From Paenibacillus sp. BSR1-1 (GTDB lineage: Bacteria > Bacillota > Bacilli > Bacillales > Cytobacillaceae): 64,000 bases of DNA. The stretch is taken from NCBI RefSeq assembly GCF_030403775.1, contig NZ_JAQMWQ010000024.1, forward strand, positions 28,671-92,670. The letters run 5' to 3'. The notes beneath the pieces are model-generated. The model searched no databases. It saw only the letters and a list, made by a program, of their open reading frames with translations, and had not been told where the DNA came from. The position numbers and the translations under genes are program-made. Of the stretch, positions 8,301 through 16,007 are shown piece by piece; the first letter of the stretch is position 1, and each line of letters starts with the position of its first letter.

Positions 8301-8784
8301 CAAGCAATAGAAGGTCCACACCGCCGTCAATTAACCCAAGCGCTTGTTCTTCGTAGCTCGCCGCTAATTCATCAAACGTTGTCCCACCAGTAACACTCAG
8401 CGTTTTGGTCGTCGGGCCCATGGAACCAGCCACAAAACGAGGCCAATTTTCGGAATAAACTTTTTGTACCTCACCAATAGCAATCATCGCGGCAATTTTA
8501 TTGATCTCATAGGCCTTATAGCCGAGTCCATACTCATCAAGGACAATGCTTGTGGCACCAAAGGTATTTGTTTCGATGATATCGGCTCCAGCTTCAAGAT
8601 ATTCCCGATGGATGTTGGCAATAACAGAAGGGGCGGTCAGATTCAGGTTTTCATTACATCCTTCAAATTCCTCGCCGCCAAAATCATCAGCGGTAAGGTT
8701 GGCACGTTGGAGCATTGTTCCCATAGCTCCGTCCATAACGAGGATTCTCTTCTTTAGTTGATCATTAAATGATGTTTTCGGCAA
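5335..8784 (-). CDS. metH: Cobalamin-dependent methionine synthase
   Basis: A 1149-aa enzyme that transfers the methyl of 5-methyltetrahydrofolate to homocysteine via methylcobalamin. Domain order: homocysteine-binding barrel (about 1-320; zinc ligands in GLNCATGP and VGGCCGTTPEH), pterin-binding barrel (about 330-610), B12-binding module with the DVHDIGKNLV histidine motif (about 640-860), and the SAM-binding reactivation domain at the C-terminus (about 900-1149, with RFSFGYPACPD). Length is slightly below the E. coli enzyme but all modules are present. Start is TTG 8784 with GGAGGAG 5 nt upstream. It overlaps yitJ by 20 bp and is the last gene of the S-box operon. Confidence 0.96.
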   Translation of the reverse strand: MPKTSFNDQLKKRILVMDGAMGTMLQRANLTADDFGGEEFEGCNENLNLTAPSVIANIHREYLEAGADIIETNTFGATSIVLDEYGLGYKAYEINKIAAMIAIGEVQKVYSENWPRFVAGSMGPTTKTLSVTGGTTFDELAASYEEQALGLIDGGVDLLLLETSQDMLNVKAGFAGIQSAFSKTGTTLPIVISGTIEPMGTTLAGQAIEAFYISVEHMNPVAVGLNCATGPEFMQDHIRSLSELSTTAVSCYPNAGLPDEEGHYHETPEILAKKLSDFAAHGWLNIVGGCCGTTPEHIKAISDAMKNFKPRETKQSTVHMVSGIEPFVYDDPTLRPIMVGERTNVIGSRKFKRLITEGKFEEASEIARAQVKGGAHVIDICLADPDRDEIVDMENFIKEVVKKVKVPLVIDSTDEKVIEKALKYSQGKAIINSINLEDGEERFEAVVPLIHKYGAAVVVGTIDEKGMGVTAERKLEIAKRSHDLLVNKYGLKSQDLIFDPLVFPVGTGDEQYIGSAKATVYGIKLIKEHLPEVQTILGISNVSFGLPPVGREILNSVFLYHCTQAGLDYAIVNTEKLERFASISKEEVALADDLLFNTTDETLATFTEFYRGKKKEAKNTVPNMTLEERLAYYVVEGTKEGLLPDLDLALKNYPAPLDIINGPLMDGMKEVGRLFNDNQLIVAEVLQSAEVMKASVAHLEPHMEKGDVSASKGKVILATVKGDVHDIGKNLVDIILSNNGYNVVDLGIKVTPTELVQAIKNEKPDMVGLSGLLVKSAQQMVLTAQDMKEAGLSMPILVGGAALSRKFTDTKIAKEYDGLVLYAKDAMTGLSLANQLQSPEEHQKLLAEKHEKLAAAEIPREIPIRSGVSVAVKPKPSVSTTVPVYTPMDTKRHILRSYSLSHIEPYINMQMLIGHHLGVKGKIAKLVAEKDEKALKVKEVVDQLLADASANNWITPQALYQFFPAQSDGNKVNIYNPENPEEIIETFDFPRQESEPHLCLADFIKSVDSGVKDYVGFFTVTAGRGIREKADEFKAAGRFLESHALQSLALETAEGFAELIHRQMRDRWGFPDPLNFTMQDRFTAKYQGQRFSFGYPACPDLEDQKKLFKLIKPEEIGIELTEGCMMEPEASVSAMVFAHPEARYFNVLR

Positions 8785-10624
8785 TGTTGCTCCTCCTCAC
8801 TTCACTTGCCCGCTGATTGGCATATTGAGCAAGCTCAGCGGTTAATTCATACCGTAAAAACGGTGTGATTAAATAAATCCCGTTGAATAAATCTAAGGCA
8901 GCATCAATTAAGGACTTTGTGATGTCAATTCCCAGGCGGGTTGCTGCAAGCGGATTATCGTTCAACTTGGCCATCTGTTCACGAATGGAATCAGCAATTT
9001 TGATCCCCGGCACTTCATTATGAAGGAACTCTGCATTCTTGCTGCCTGTCAGCGGCATAAGGCCAATGTAGATAGGTGCATCCAAATGCTTCGTATTTTC
9101 ATAGACTTCAAGTAACTTTTCTTCTGAAAAAACGGGCTGAGAAATAAAGTAATCGGCTCCGAATTCAATCTTTTTCTCCAATCTCTTAACAGCTTTTTCA
9201 AGCGAGCGGACATTAGGATTAAAGGCTCCAGCAATGCTAAAAGCCGTTTTTTGCCCCAGGTCCTTCCCGGAATAAGACAAGCCTTCGTTCATTTGCTTAA
9301 TCATTTTGATTAGCTCAAATGAAGACACATCGTAAACGGATGATGCCCCCGGAAAATCTCCTACTCTTGCGGGGTCGCCTGTAATGGCTAAAACATCATG
9401 CATACCAAGCGTATGAAGGCCCATTAAATGGGATTGCAAGCCGATAATATTTCGATCGCGGCAGGCGATGTGGATGAGCGGCCGCATTCCTAATTGTTCC
9501 TTCACTAGATATCCCAATGATTCATTGGAAATACGAACTGTAGCAAGGGAATTATCCGCTAGAGTGATAGAGTCAATGCCTGCTTCTTTCAACGCTTTAG
9601 CCCCTTCGAAAAACTTTGAGGTATCCAGCTTTCGAGGCGGGTCTAATTCTACGATAACAGATGTTCTCTCTTTCACAATTTCCTGAAGGGGGGTATGCTC
9701 CCTTACAGGTGGTTCGATAATGATTTTCTTTGGTTTTAATTGTACTACTTTTTCAGTTACCGGAACACTATTCTTTAATTCCTCAGCAAAGGCCCTAATG
9801 TGTTCAGGCGTTGTACCGCAGCAGCCGCCAAGCAACCGCACTCCTTGTGTACGGAACGCTTTAGCAGAACTTCGGAAATAATTCCCATCGCCCTCATTAT
9901 AATGGAACTTTCCGTCCGTATAGGCAGGAAGACTGGCATTTGGATAAGCGGAAAGAAAGGCATGTTCAGGCAATTCAACCTGTTCCAAAGCTAATAACAT
10001 GTGATGCGGACCTAGCCGGCAATTAAGACCGACAATATCCGCTCCAAGAGCTTCGAGTCTTTTTAAAGCGTCATTGATAGGAGTCCGATCCTGTAAAATT
10101 CCAGGCTCTTGATGGGATACCTGCGCAATAATCGGCAGCTTTGTTTCCTTCCTGGCTATGGTTAGAACCGTTTCAAGTTCTTCAAGATCGTAAAAGGTTT
10201 CAAGCAATAATCCATCCACACCCTCAAGAAGGAGGCAATATAATTGCTCGCGAAAGCTGCGCTTTAATTCTTCTAATGTAATGGAATCTGGCTTAACACC
10301 TCGATTTCCACCAATTGTTCCAAGGACGTAAGTACTATTTTGGGCTGCTGCTTTTTTGGCAATAGAGACTGCTGCACTGTTAATTTCCTTAACAGAATCC
10401 TCTAAACCATACCTTTGCAGCTTTAAATAGTTTGCAGCATACGTATTGGTTTGAATCACGTCCGCACCAGCATTAATATAGGCTTTGTGAATTTTTTGAA
10501 TATGATCTGGCTGAGAAAGATTCAATTCCTCTAAACAACTATCCTTACCGAACGAATACAATAAAGTACCCATGGCCCCGTCAGCTATTAAGATTTGATT
10601 TTTTAATTTTTCTAAAAAGCTCAT
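8765..10624 (-). CDS. yitJ: Bifunctional homocysteine S-methyltransferase / methylenetetrahydrofolate reductase
   Basis: A 619-aa fusion. The N-terminal half (about 1-300) is a homocysteine methyltransferase barrel with zinc-binding Cys in GLNCRLG and GGCCGTTPEH. The C-terminal half (about 320-600) is a MetF-type flavin reductase that makes 5-methyl-THF, with LAITGDPARVGDFPG and YFISQPVFSEE. ATG 10624 is preferred over ATG 10630 because AAGGAG (10633-10638) sits 8 nt from the former and only 2 nt from the latter. The gene lies between metC and metH in the operon, so it supplies the methyl donor for the MetH reaction. Confidence 0.94.
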   Translation of the reverse strand: MSFLEKLKNQILIADGAMGTLLYSFGKDSCLEELNLSQPDHIQKIHKAYINAGADVIQTNTYAANYLKLQRYGLEDSVKEINSAAVSIAKKAAAQNSTYVLGTIGGNRGVKPDSITLEELKRSFREQLYCLLLEGVDGLLLETFYDLEELETVLTIARKETKLPIIAQVSHQEPGILQDRTPINDALKRLEALGADIVGLNCRLGPHHMLLALEQVELPEHAFLSAYPNASLPAYTDGKFHYNEGDGNYFRSSAKAFRTQGVRLLGGCCGTTPEHIRAFAEELKNSVPVTEKVVQLKPKKIIIEPPVREHTPLQEIVKERTSVIVELDPPRKLDTSKFFEGAKALKEAGIDSITLADNSLATVRISNESLGYLVKEQLGMRPLIHIACRDRNIIGLQSHLMGLHTLGMHDVLAITGDPARVGDFPGASSVYDVSSFELIKMIKQMNEGLSYSGKDLGQKTAFSIAGAFNPNVRSLEKAVKRLEKKIEFGADYFISQPVFSEEKLLEVYENTKHLDAPIYIGLMPLTGSKNAEFLHNEVPGIKIADSIREQMAKLNDNPLAATRLGIDITKSLIDAALDLFNGIYLITPFLRYELTAELAQYANQRASEVRRSNIAENII

Positions 10625-10639
10625 ATACATTTCTCCTTG

Positions 10640-11815
10640 TTAATAAACCAAATCATTTTGGTACTGCTTCGCTAGGGCCTGAGAAAAATCCTTTATTATG
10701 TCGTCAGCGTTTTCTAATCCTACTGATAGCCGAAGCAAACTATTTTTGATTCCTCGTTTTTCTCTTTCTTCCTGTGGCATGGCCGCATGGGACATTTTAG
10801 CCGGATATGATAAAATCGATTCCACTGCACCAAGGCTTACTGCAAAGACAGGGATTTTTACGTTTGATACAAAGGAACGAACTGCATCTTCATCAGCCAG
10901 CTCAAACGATAAAACAGCGCCTGCACCTTCAGCCTGTGCTTTCTGCAATGCAAATTCAGGATGGTCTTCTAATCCAGGATAATAAACCTTTTTAACAAGC
11001 GGATTCGCCTGTAAAAATTGAGCAATCTTTAAGGTGGATTTTTGTGAGTGTTCCAGCCGGACATGAAGCGTCTTTAGTCCTCTAAGCACTAACCAGGCAT
11101 CTTGAACACCAAGAATTGCGCCAAAGGAATTTTGTAAAAAATAAAGTCTTTTTGCCAAATTTTCATCCTTTACAACAGCAAGGCCAGCGACTACATCACT
11201 ATGGCCTGAAAGAAACTTGGTGGCGCTATGAAGGACAACATCGGCACCAAGTTCTAGAGGCTTTTGTAATGCTGGTGTAAGAAAGGTATTATCGACAAAG
11301 GTTAACGCATTATTTTTCTTTGCTAGTTCACTAATTGCCTGAATATCCGTTACCTTCAATAAAGGATTTGAAGGAGTTTCCACGTAAAAAGCTTTAGTGT
11401 TCGGCTTAATTGCCTGATTAACTTGATCTAAATCAGTCATATCAACAAAAGTATGTTCAATTCCAAAACGGGTTAGGACCTCAGTAACCATTCGGAATGT
11501 ACCACCGTATACATCTTCCGTAATCACAACGTGGTCTCCAGATGATAACAAAAGGAAAGCCGTGGAGATGGCAGCCATTCCAGAGGAGAAGGCAAATCCT
11601 TTGACTCCACCTTCTAGTTCGGCAATCACATCCTCAAGCGCTTCACGTGTTGGATTTAAACTGCGGGCATAATCATATTTTCCGAAACTATCGATATCAA
11701 ATTGATGAAAGGTTGAAGCATGCTGAATAGGCACGCTTACCGCCCCTGTTACAGGATCCACTTTATGCCGGTTATGAAGAAGCTTCGTCTCAAAACAATA
11801 TTCTTCTGTTTCCAT
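10640..11815 (-). CDS. metC: Cystathionine beta-lyase
   Basis: A 391-aa PLP enzyme of the Cys/Met metabolism family, cleaving cystathionine to homocysteine, pyruvate and ammonia. The PLP lysine is in LHSATKFLSGHSDVVAG. The substrate-binding Tyr/Arg pair lies in YDYARSLNPTREALE. The start ATG (11815-11813) overlaps the metI stop by one base (TAATG). The B. subtilis order metI-metC in an S-box operon supports MetC over a gamma-lyase, although the family cannot be separated by sequence alone. Confidence 0.92.
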   Translation of the reverse strand: METEEYCFETKLLHNRHKVDPVTGAVSVPIQHASTFHQFDIDSFGKYDYARSLNPTREALEDVIAELEGGVKGFAFSSGMAAISTAFLLLSSGDHVVITEDVYGGTFRMVTEVLTRFGIEHTFVDMTDLDQVNQAIKPNTKAFYVETPSNPLLKVTDIQAISELAKKNNALTFVDNTFLTPALQKPLELGADVVLHSATKFLSGHSDVVAGLAVVKDENLAKRLYFLQNSFGAILGVQDAWLVLRGLKTLHVRLEHSQKSTLKIAQFLQANPLVKKVYYPGLEDHPEFALQKAQAEGAGAVLSFELADEDAVRSFVSNVKIPVFAVSLGAVESILSYPAKMSHAAMPQEEREKRGIKNSLLRLSVGLENADDIIKDFSQALAKQYQNDLVY

Positions 11816-12927
11816 TACACAATCACTCCTTCGCTCACTTTGGCTAATGCCTGTTTCAGGTCAAAAATGATATCCTCTGCATCTTCAATTCCAACAGAGA
11901 AACGCAATAAACGATTACATACACCGGACTGAATTCGGATTTCTTCTGGAATATCGGCATGAGTCTGCGTTGCTGGATAGGTAATAAAGCTTTCGGTGCC
12001 GCCTAAGCTTTCAGCAAAACTAATCAGCTTTAAATTTTGTAAAAATGGATTAACCCACGATTCGTCTTTTACTCGGAAGGAAACCATTCCTCCACGTCCT
12101 GGATAAAGCACATCTGTTACACCTTCGTGCGTGGAAAGATATTCAACTACAGCCTTTGCATTCTTCTGATGCTGCTTCATCCGAAGCGATAAAGTCTTCA
12201 TTCCGCGCATTAATAACCAGGAATCAAATGGACTTAAGACAGCACCCGCGCCATTATGATGAAAGGCCAAGGCTTCACAAAGTTCTTTGCCTTTTGCAAC
12301 AACAAGCCCGGCAAGAACATCATTGTGTCCGCCTAAATATTTCGTTGCACTGTGGATCACGATATCCGCACCCAGTGTAATCGGCTGCTGCAATAGAGGA
12401 GTATAGAAGGTATTGTCAACAATCAGTAGAATCCCGTGCTTTTTGGCAATCTTGGATACCTCAGCAATATCAGATTCCTGCATAAGCGGATTGGTTGGAG
12501 TTTCAAGAAAAATAGCCTTTGTTTGCGGAGAAATTTTCTTTTCGATCTCTTCCGGACAACACGTATTTACATATTGACTTTTCAAGCCCCACTTTTTATA
12601 TCCTTGTTCTAATAGACGGTAGGTTCCACCATATAAATCCTCGCTTACAAGCCATTCATCACCAGATTCAAATAAAGCAAGAATCGTTAAAATGGCTGCC
12701 ATGCCTGAACTGCAGGCAAAACCTTGATCACCGCCTTCTAAATCCGCGATGGTTTTTTCAAGAAGCTGGCGTGTTGGATTTCCGGTTCTAATATAATCAA
12801 ACCCAGTTGATTGCCCAATCCCCTCGTGGCGGAAGGCTGTTGAAAAATAAACAGGCGGGTTAACGGTTCCAGTTGCAGTCTCACTTCGATTTCCAATTTG
12901 GGCTAATTTCGTATCAATTTTGTACAT
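11815..12927 (-). CDS. metI: Cystathionine gamma-synthase / O-acetylhomoserine thiolyase
   Basis: A 370-aa PLP enzyme, paralogous to the following MetC, joining an O-acylhomoserine with cysteine (or sulfide) at the entry to methionine synthesis. The PLP lysine is in IHSATKYLGGHNDVLAG, and FDYIRTGNPTRQLLE carries the phosphate/substrate-binding residues. ATG 12927 is chosen over GTG 12936 because AAGGAG (12936-12941) gives 8-nt spacing. It is the first gene after the SAM riboswitch and terminator. Confidence 0.93.
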   Translation of the reverse strand: MYKIDTKLAQIGNRSETATGTVNPPVYFSTAFRHEGIGQSTGFDYIRTGNPTRQLLEKTIADLEGGDQGFACSSGMAAILTILALFESGDEWLVSEDLYGGTYRLLEQGYKKWGLKSQYVNTCCPEEIEKKISPQTKAIFLETPTNPLMQESDIAEVSKIAKKHGILLIVDNTFYTPLLQQPITLGADIVIHSATKYLGGHNDVLAGLVVAKGKELCEALAFHHNGAGAVLSPFDSWLLMRGMKTLSLRMKQHQKNAKAVVEYLSTHEGVTDVLYPGRGGMVSFRVKDESWVNPFLQNLKLISFAESLGGTESFITYPATQTHADIPEEIRIQSGVCNRLLRFSVGIEDAEDIIFDLKQALAKVSEGVIV

Positions 12928-12953
12928 AATGCACACTCCTTGTTTATATAAAT

Positions 12954-12985
12954 AAAAAAAGTCTTCTTATAAGAAGAAGACTTTT
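12954..12985 (-). terminator. SAM riboswitch expression-platform terminator
   Basis: A 12-bp perfect stem (AAAAGTCTTCTT at 12957-12968 against AAGAAGACTTTT at 12974-12985, plus-strand view), followed on the minus strand by a run of Ts. The 3' strand of aptamer helix P1 (ATAAGAAGAA) can instead pair with TTCTTCTTAT of the terminator arm, giving the antiterminator. Confidence 0.9.
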
Positions 12986-13009
12986 GCAAACGGCCACATT
13001 GTCATTCTT

Positions 13010-13122
13010 CTTATCTCGCAAATTAAACAATAATTTGCAGGACTTAGCACCTTTTCAATGAAAAAATACATTGAAGGTTGCTGAGGTGTCTTCGGGCCAT
13101 TCCCTCAACCTCTCTTGATAAG
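13010..13122 (-). promoter_or_regulatory. SAM-I (S-box) riboswitch aptamer
   Basis: Read on the minus strand it begins CTTATCAAGAGAGG and ends GAGATAAG, which close helix P1. Between them are the conserved S-box segments GAGGGAATGGCCC, CCTCAGCAACC and GGTGCTAAGTCCTGC. SAM binding stabilises P1 and lets the downstream terminator form, turning off metI-metC-yitJ-metH when methionine is plentiful. Confidence 0.97.
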
Positions 13123-13148
13123 AAAACAAATATTTAGATTATTAATAA

Positions 13149-13177
13149 AATTTACTACAATAACGATGAAGTGTCAA
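13149..13177 (-). promoter_or_regulatory. Sigma-A promoter of the methionine operon
   Basis: On the minus strand, TTGACA (13177-13172), 17-bp spacer, TAAATT (13154-13149). It is placed about 30 bp upstream of the riboswitch aptamer. Confidence 0.75.
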
Positions 13178-13212
13178 TTGGTTTTTTAACCATTTAAATG
13201 ATTAAAGGGCTT

Positions 13213-13566
13213 TCATTTATTTTTTTCCCAGTTTTTAAATTTAATAAAGTTCATATATTCCTTAAAATCATCCTTATTCATACCATCTTTAATGGCCTTT
13301 TCGATAATTAATTGCCACTCCTCGTCTAATAGTTCCTTCCCATTTGGACTCGGAGCATTAGCAGACTGTTCCACTCCATTTAGTAAAAACTCCAAGGAAA
13401 CATCTAAAGGCCTTGCTAACTTCATTAAAAAATGGATAGAGGGGTTTTTATTAAGATTACGCTCAATATAGCTTAAATAAGACTTAGAGACATTTGCTAA
13501 CTCTGCCAGCTCTGTAATCGAAAATCTTTTTTCTTCTCTTAATTTCTTTATACGCTCTCCAATCAT
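13213..13566 (-). CDS. sinR: SinR-like biofilm master regulator
   Basis: A 117-aa protein with an N-terminal XRE helix-turn-helix (residues 1-65; SITELAELANVSKSYLSYIER) closely resembling B. subtilis SinR, including the ERNLNKNPSIHFL segment. A C-terminal SinI/SinR-type dimerisation helix pair follows (about 78-112, DEEWQLIIEKAIKDGMNKDDF). In B. subtilis SinR represses the eps operon; here the gene lies directly upstream of, and divergent from, an eps-type cluster with GTTCT boxes in its promoter. No sinI gene is visible in the window. Start is ATG with AGGAG upstream. Confidence 0.9.
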   Translation of the reverse strand: MIGERIKKLREEKRFSITELAELANVSKSYLSYIERNLNKNPSIHFLMKLARPLDVSLEFLLNGVEQSANAPSPNGKELLDEEWQLIIEKAIKDGMNKDDFKEYMNFIKFKNWEKNK

Positions 13567-13701
13567 AAGTTTCTCCTCATTACCATATTTATTTTATATG
13601 TAGTAAAAATGTTATAAAACTAGCAAGTTAACATGTTCGCTCAAACGAAAAATATTATTCAATTAATTATTCTTTTTTAAAAATAGTATACAACATAACT
13701 T

Positions 13702-13717
13702 GTTCTATTTGAAGAAC
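13702..13717. promoter_or_regulatory. Candidate SinR operator (inverted repeat)
   Basis: GTTCT (13702-13706) and AGAAC (13713-13717) form an inverted repeat in the sinR-epsC intergenic region. The half-sites match the core of the known SinR box GTTCTYT. Another GTTCTAT lies at 13900-13906. Confidence 0.55.
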
Positions 13718-13795
13718 AGATTAACAAAAAAATGTAAAAAGTAATGATAATGCTGTTTTCAGTGGGGGATTAAGAGGATTTTAACTTTTTTTGAT

Positions 13796-13830
13796 TTGCT
13801 TTTTAAAAAAAAGAGACTATAATGTTCTTA
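13796..13830 (+). promoter_or_regulatory. Promoter of the eps operon with overlapping SinR half-site
   Basis: TTGCTT (13796-13801), 16-bp spacer, TATAAT (13818-13823). A GTTCTTA motif immediately follows the -10 box (13824-13830), so SinR bound there would block initiation. Confidence 0.6.
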
Positions 13831-13944
13831 ATACAGAATGATTTTATGGTTGGAGGCAAAAAAATAACAGGTGAAAGTAAAAATTTTTTTATTCATTTTG
13901 TTCTATATTACAAACAAGTGATTCTATTAATAATAGGTGATGTC

Positions 13945-14053
13945 TTCTTACCATTATCAATGAAGGCACTCGGTCATGCTGTGGGTTGCAAAATACCTTA
14001 AACGCCAGTCGTTGAGAGTGTGATGTGAGGCGGGGTTAGATGCCCCATATGAA
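13945..14053 (+). ncRNA. Probable EAR (epsC-type) processive antitermination RNA
   Basis: A structured, GC-richer, non-coding block (GGCACTCGGTCATGCTGTGG ... GAGGCGGGGTTAGATGCCCC) lies between the eps promoter and the epsC start and is followed at once by a strong intrinsic terminator. The EAR element, also called the epsC RNA motif, lies upstream of epsC in B. subtilis and lets RNA polymerase read through terminators in the long eps operon. Position and context fit. I could not align it to the family model, so the identity is inference. Confidence 0.6.
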
Positions 14054-14110
14054 TTAAGGCTTTTGATTATTCGGGCTTCAAGAAGGCGGATAATCAAAAG
14101 CTTTAATTTT
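14054..14110 (+). terminator. Leader terminator before epsC
   Basis: A 19-bp stem with two G-U pairs: 14054-14072 (TTAAGGCTTTTGATTATTC) pairs with 14088-14106, followed by TTTT. It lies between the putative EAR RNA and the first eps gene, so transcription of the operon must get past it. Confidence 0.8.
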
Positions 14111-14137
14111 AAAAAATGTATGTAAAGGGGAGAGAGT

Positions 14138-15964
14138 ATGACATATAGACAAAGATTGTCGCTGTTTTTTATAGTGGATTCAAGTATTGTTTTAACTGCG
14201 ATTTATTTTAGTAGATTCCTAGTCAATGCCACTTTTAATGTCATTACAGCTCCAATGATTCTCACTTCTTTAACCATCTTGATTTGCCATCATATATTTT
14301 CAACTTACTTAAAACTCTATAAAAAAGCCTGGGAATATGCTAGTACAGGAGAATTACTGATTATCTTTAAAATCGTCACTTATACGATAATTATGGCAGC
14401 TCTTATCCAGAAAATATTTATTCATGAAATAAACTTTAGGCTTTTAGTAGTCACCTGGGCCCTTCATATATTAATACTTGGCGGGTCGCGGTTCTTTTGG
14501 AGAATTTACAGAGATACTTTTATTTACCAAAACCGGAATAAAAAACGAACATTAATTGTAGGTGCGGGATCTGCAGGAACGATGATTGCCAGGCAGCTTT
14601 TAAAAAATCATGGGCAGGACCTACGTCCCGTTGGCTTTATTGATGATGACCCTTTTAAGCAAAAGCTTGATATTTTTGGTATACCTGTTGTGGGCGGTGT
14701 CAATTCCATTGTATGGGCCGTTCAAAGCCTCCAAGTTGAAAATATTATTATCGCCATTCCATCATTATGCAGAAAAGACTTGAATCCCATTTTTCAGGAA
14801 TGTGCCAAAACTTCTGCCAAAACTCAAATCCTCCCCAAATTGGAGGATTTAGTGACTGGAAAGGTTTCGGTAAGTCAGTTCCGAGATGTCCAAGTAGAAG
14901 ACCTATTAGGAAGGGATCCTATTGATCTTGATATGGAAACGATTTCAAAATATCTCACAGATAAAGCCGTGCTGGTGACAGGCGCAGGCGGATCAATTGG
15001 GTCGGAAATTTGTCGGCAGCTTTCCCAGTTCAATCCGAAAAAGTTAATCCTTTTAGGACATGGTGAAAATAGTATTTATTCAATCGAAATGGAATTAAAA
15101 GAACGCTTTAAAGGATCATCAATTGAATTTATACCGGAAATTGCAGATATTCAGGATTTAGGAAAAATCGAATCCATCATGCGCAAACATCTTCCAGATG
15201 TCGTCTATCATGCCGCAGCACATAAGCATGTACCTCTAATGGAAAACAATCCTGATGAGGCCGTTAAAAACAATGTAATCGGGACGATGAATGTAGCTAA
15301 TGCTGCCGGTTGGCTTGGTGTTAAAACTTTTGTTATGGTGTCGACAGACAAAGCCGTAAACCCTACTAGTGTAATGGGTTCAACGAAAAGACTGGCAGAA
15401 ATGATCGTTCAGTCTATGGATACAGTGAGCCAGACTAAATTTGTAGCAGTTCGGTTTGGCAATGTTTTGGGGAGCAGAGGCAGCGTTATCCCATTATTTG
15501 AGAGGCAAATAAAGCAAGGGGGGCCTGTTACCGTCACACACCCTGATATGGTCCGTTATTTTATGACTATTCCTGAAGCATCAAGGCTTGTGATTCAAGC
15601 TGGTGGGCTCGCCAAGGGCGGGGAAATATTTGTATTAGATATGGGTGACCCAGTGAAGATAGTTGACCTTGCTAAAAATTTAATCCAGCTTTCCGGAAAT
15701 TCACTTGAAGAAATTGGTATTCAATTCACAGGGATAAGACCGGGGGAGAAGCTTTTTGAAGAGCTGTTAAAAGAAAATGAAATTCACGAAAAGCAAATCT
15801 ACCCAAAAATCTATATTGGTAAATCAGCTGAGTTATATATTGAAGAAATTAATCAATTGATAGCTAATTTTGAAAGTATGGAAAAAGAGGAACTAAGAGA
15901 GATCCTTTTACAGCTTGCAAACTACAAGATGACTTCAAAGCCATACATGCCCATTTCGATATAG
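14138..15964 (+). CDS. epsC: UDP-sugar 4,6-dehydratase, membrane-bound (EpsC/CapD/WbpM type)
   Basis: A 608-aa protein: four membrane helices (about residues 8-110), a CoA-binding-like Rossmann domain (about 140-260, GAGSAGTMIAR), then a short-chain dehydrogenase/dehydratase domain (about 280-560) with the NAD motif GAGGSIGSEI and the catalytic STDKAVNPTSVMGSTK region. It converts UDP-GlcNAc-type sugar to a 4-keto-6-deoxy intermediate at the cytoplasmic membrane face. Length is near the 598 aa of B. subtilis EpsC. It is the first gene of the operon; the ribosome binding site is GGGGAGAG. The aminotransferase that follows would use its product. Confidence 0.93.
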   Translation: MTYRQRLSLFFIVDSSIVLTAIYFSRFLVNATFNVITAPMILTSLTILICHHIFSTYLKLYKKAWEYASTGELLIIFKIVTYTIIMAALIQKIFIHEINFRLLVVTWALHILILGGSRFFWRIYRDTFIYQNRNKKRTLIVGAGSAGTMIARQLLKNHGQDLRPVGFIDDDPFKQKLDIFGIPVVGGVNSIVWAVQSLQVENIIIAIPSLCRKDLNPIFQECAKTSAKTQILPKLEDLVTGKVSVSQFRDVQVEDLLGRDPIDLDMETISKYLTDKAVLVTGAGGSIGSEICRQLSQFNPKKLILLGHGENSIYSIEMELKERFKGSSIEFIPEIADIQDLGKIESIMRKHLPDVVYHAAAHKHVPLMENNPDEAVKNNVIGTMNVANAAGWLGVKTFVMVSTDKAVNPTSVMGSTKRLAEMIVQSMDTVSQTKFVAVRFGNVLGSRGSVIPLFERQIKQGGPVTVTHPDMVRYFMTIPEASRLVIQAGGLAKGGEIFVLDMGDPVKIVDLAKNLIQLSGNSLEEIGIQFTGIRPGEKLFEELLKENEIHEKQIYPKIYIGKSAELYIEEINQLIANFESMEKEELREILLQLANYKMTSKPYMPISI

Positions 15965-16007
15965 GAAAGCGCTGTTAAATTAAAGGAATTGATTGGAGGT
16001 GCTGCAG

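Noticed and set aside
13945..14053. Cyclic-di-GMP (GEMM) riboswitch
   Set aside because: The conserved GEMM core segments are missing; position before epsC favours the EAR element.
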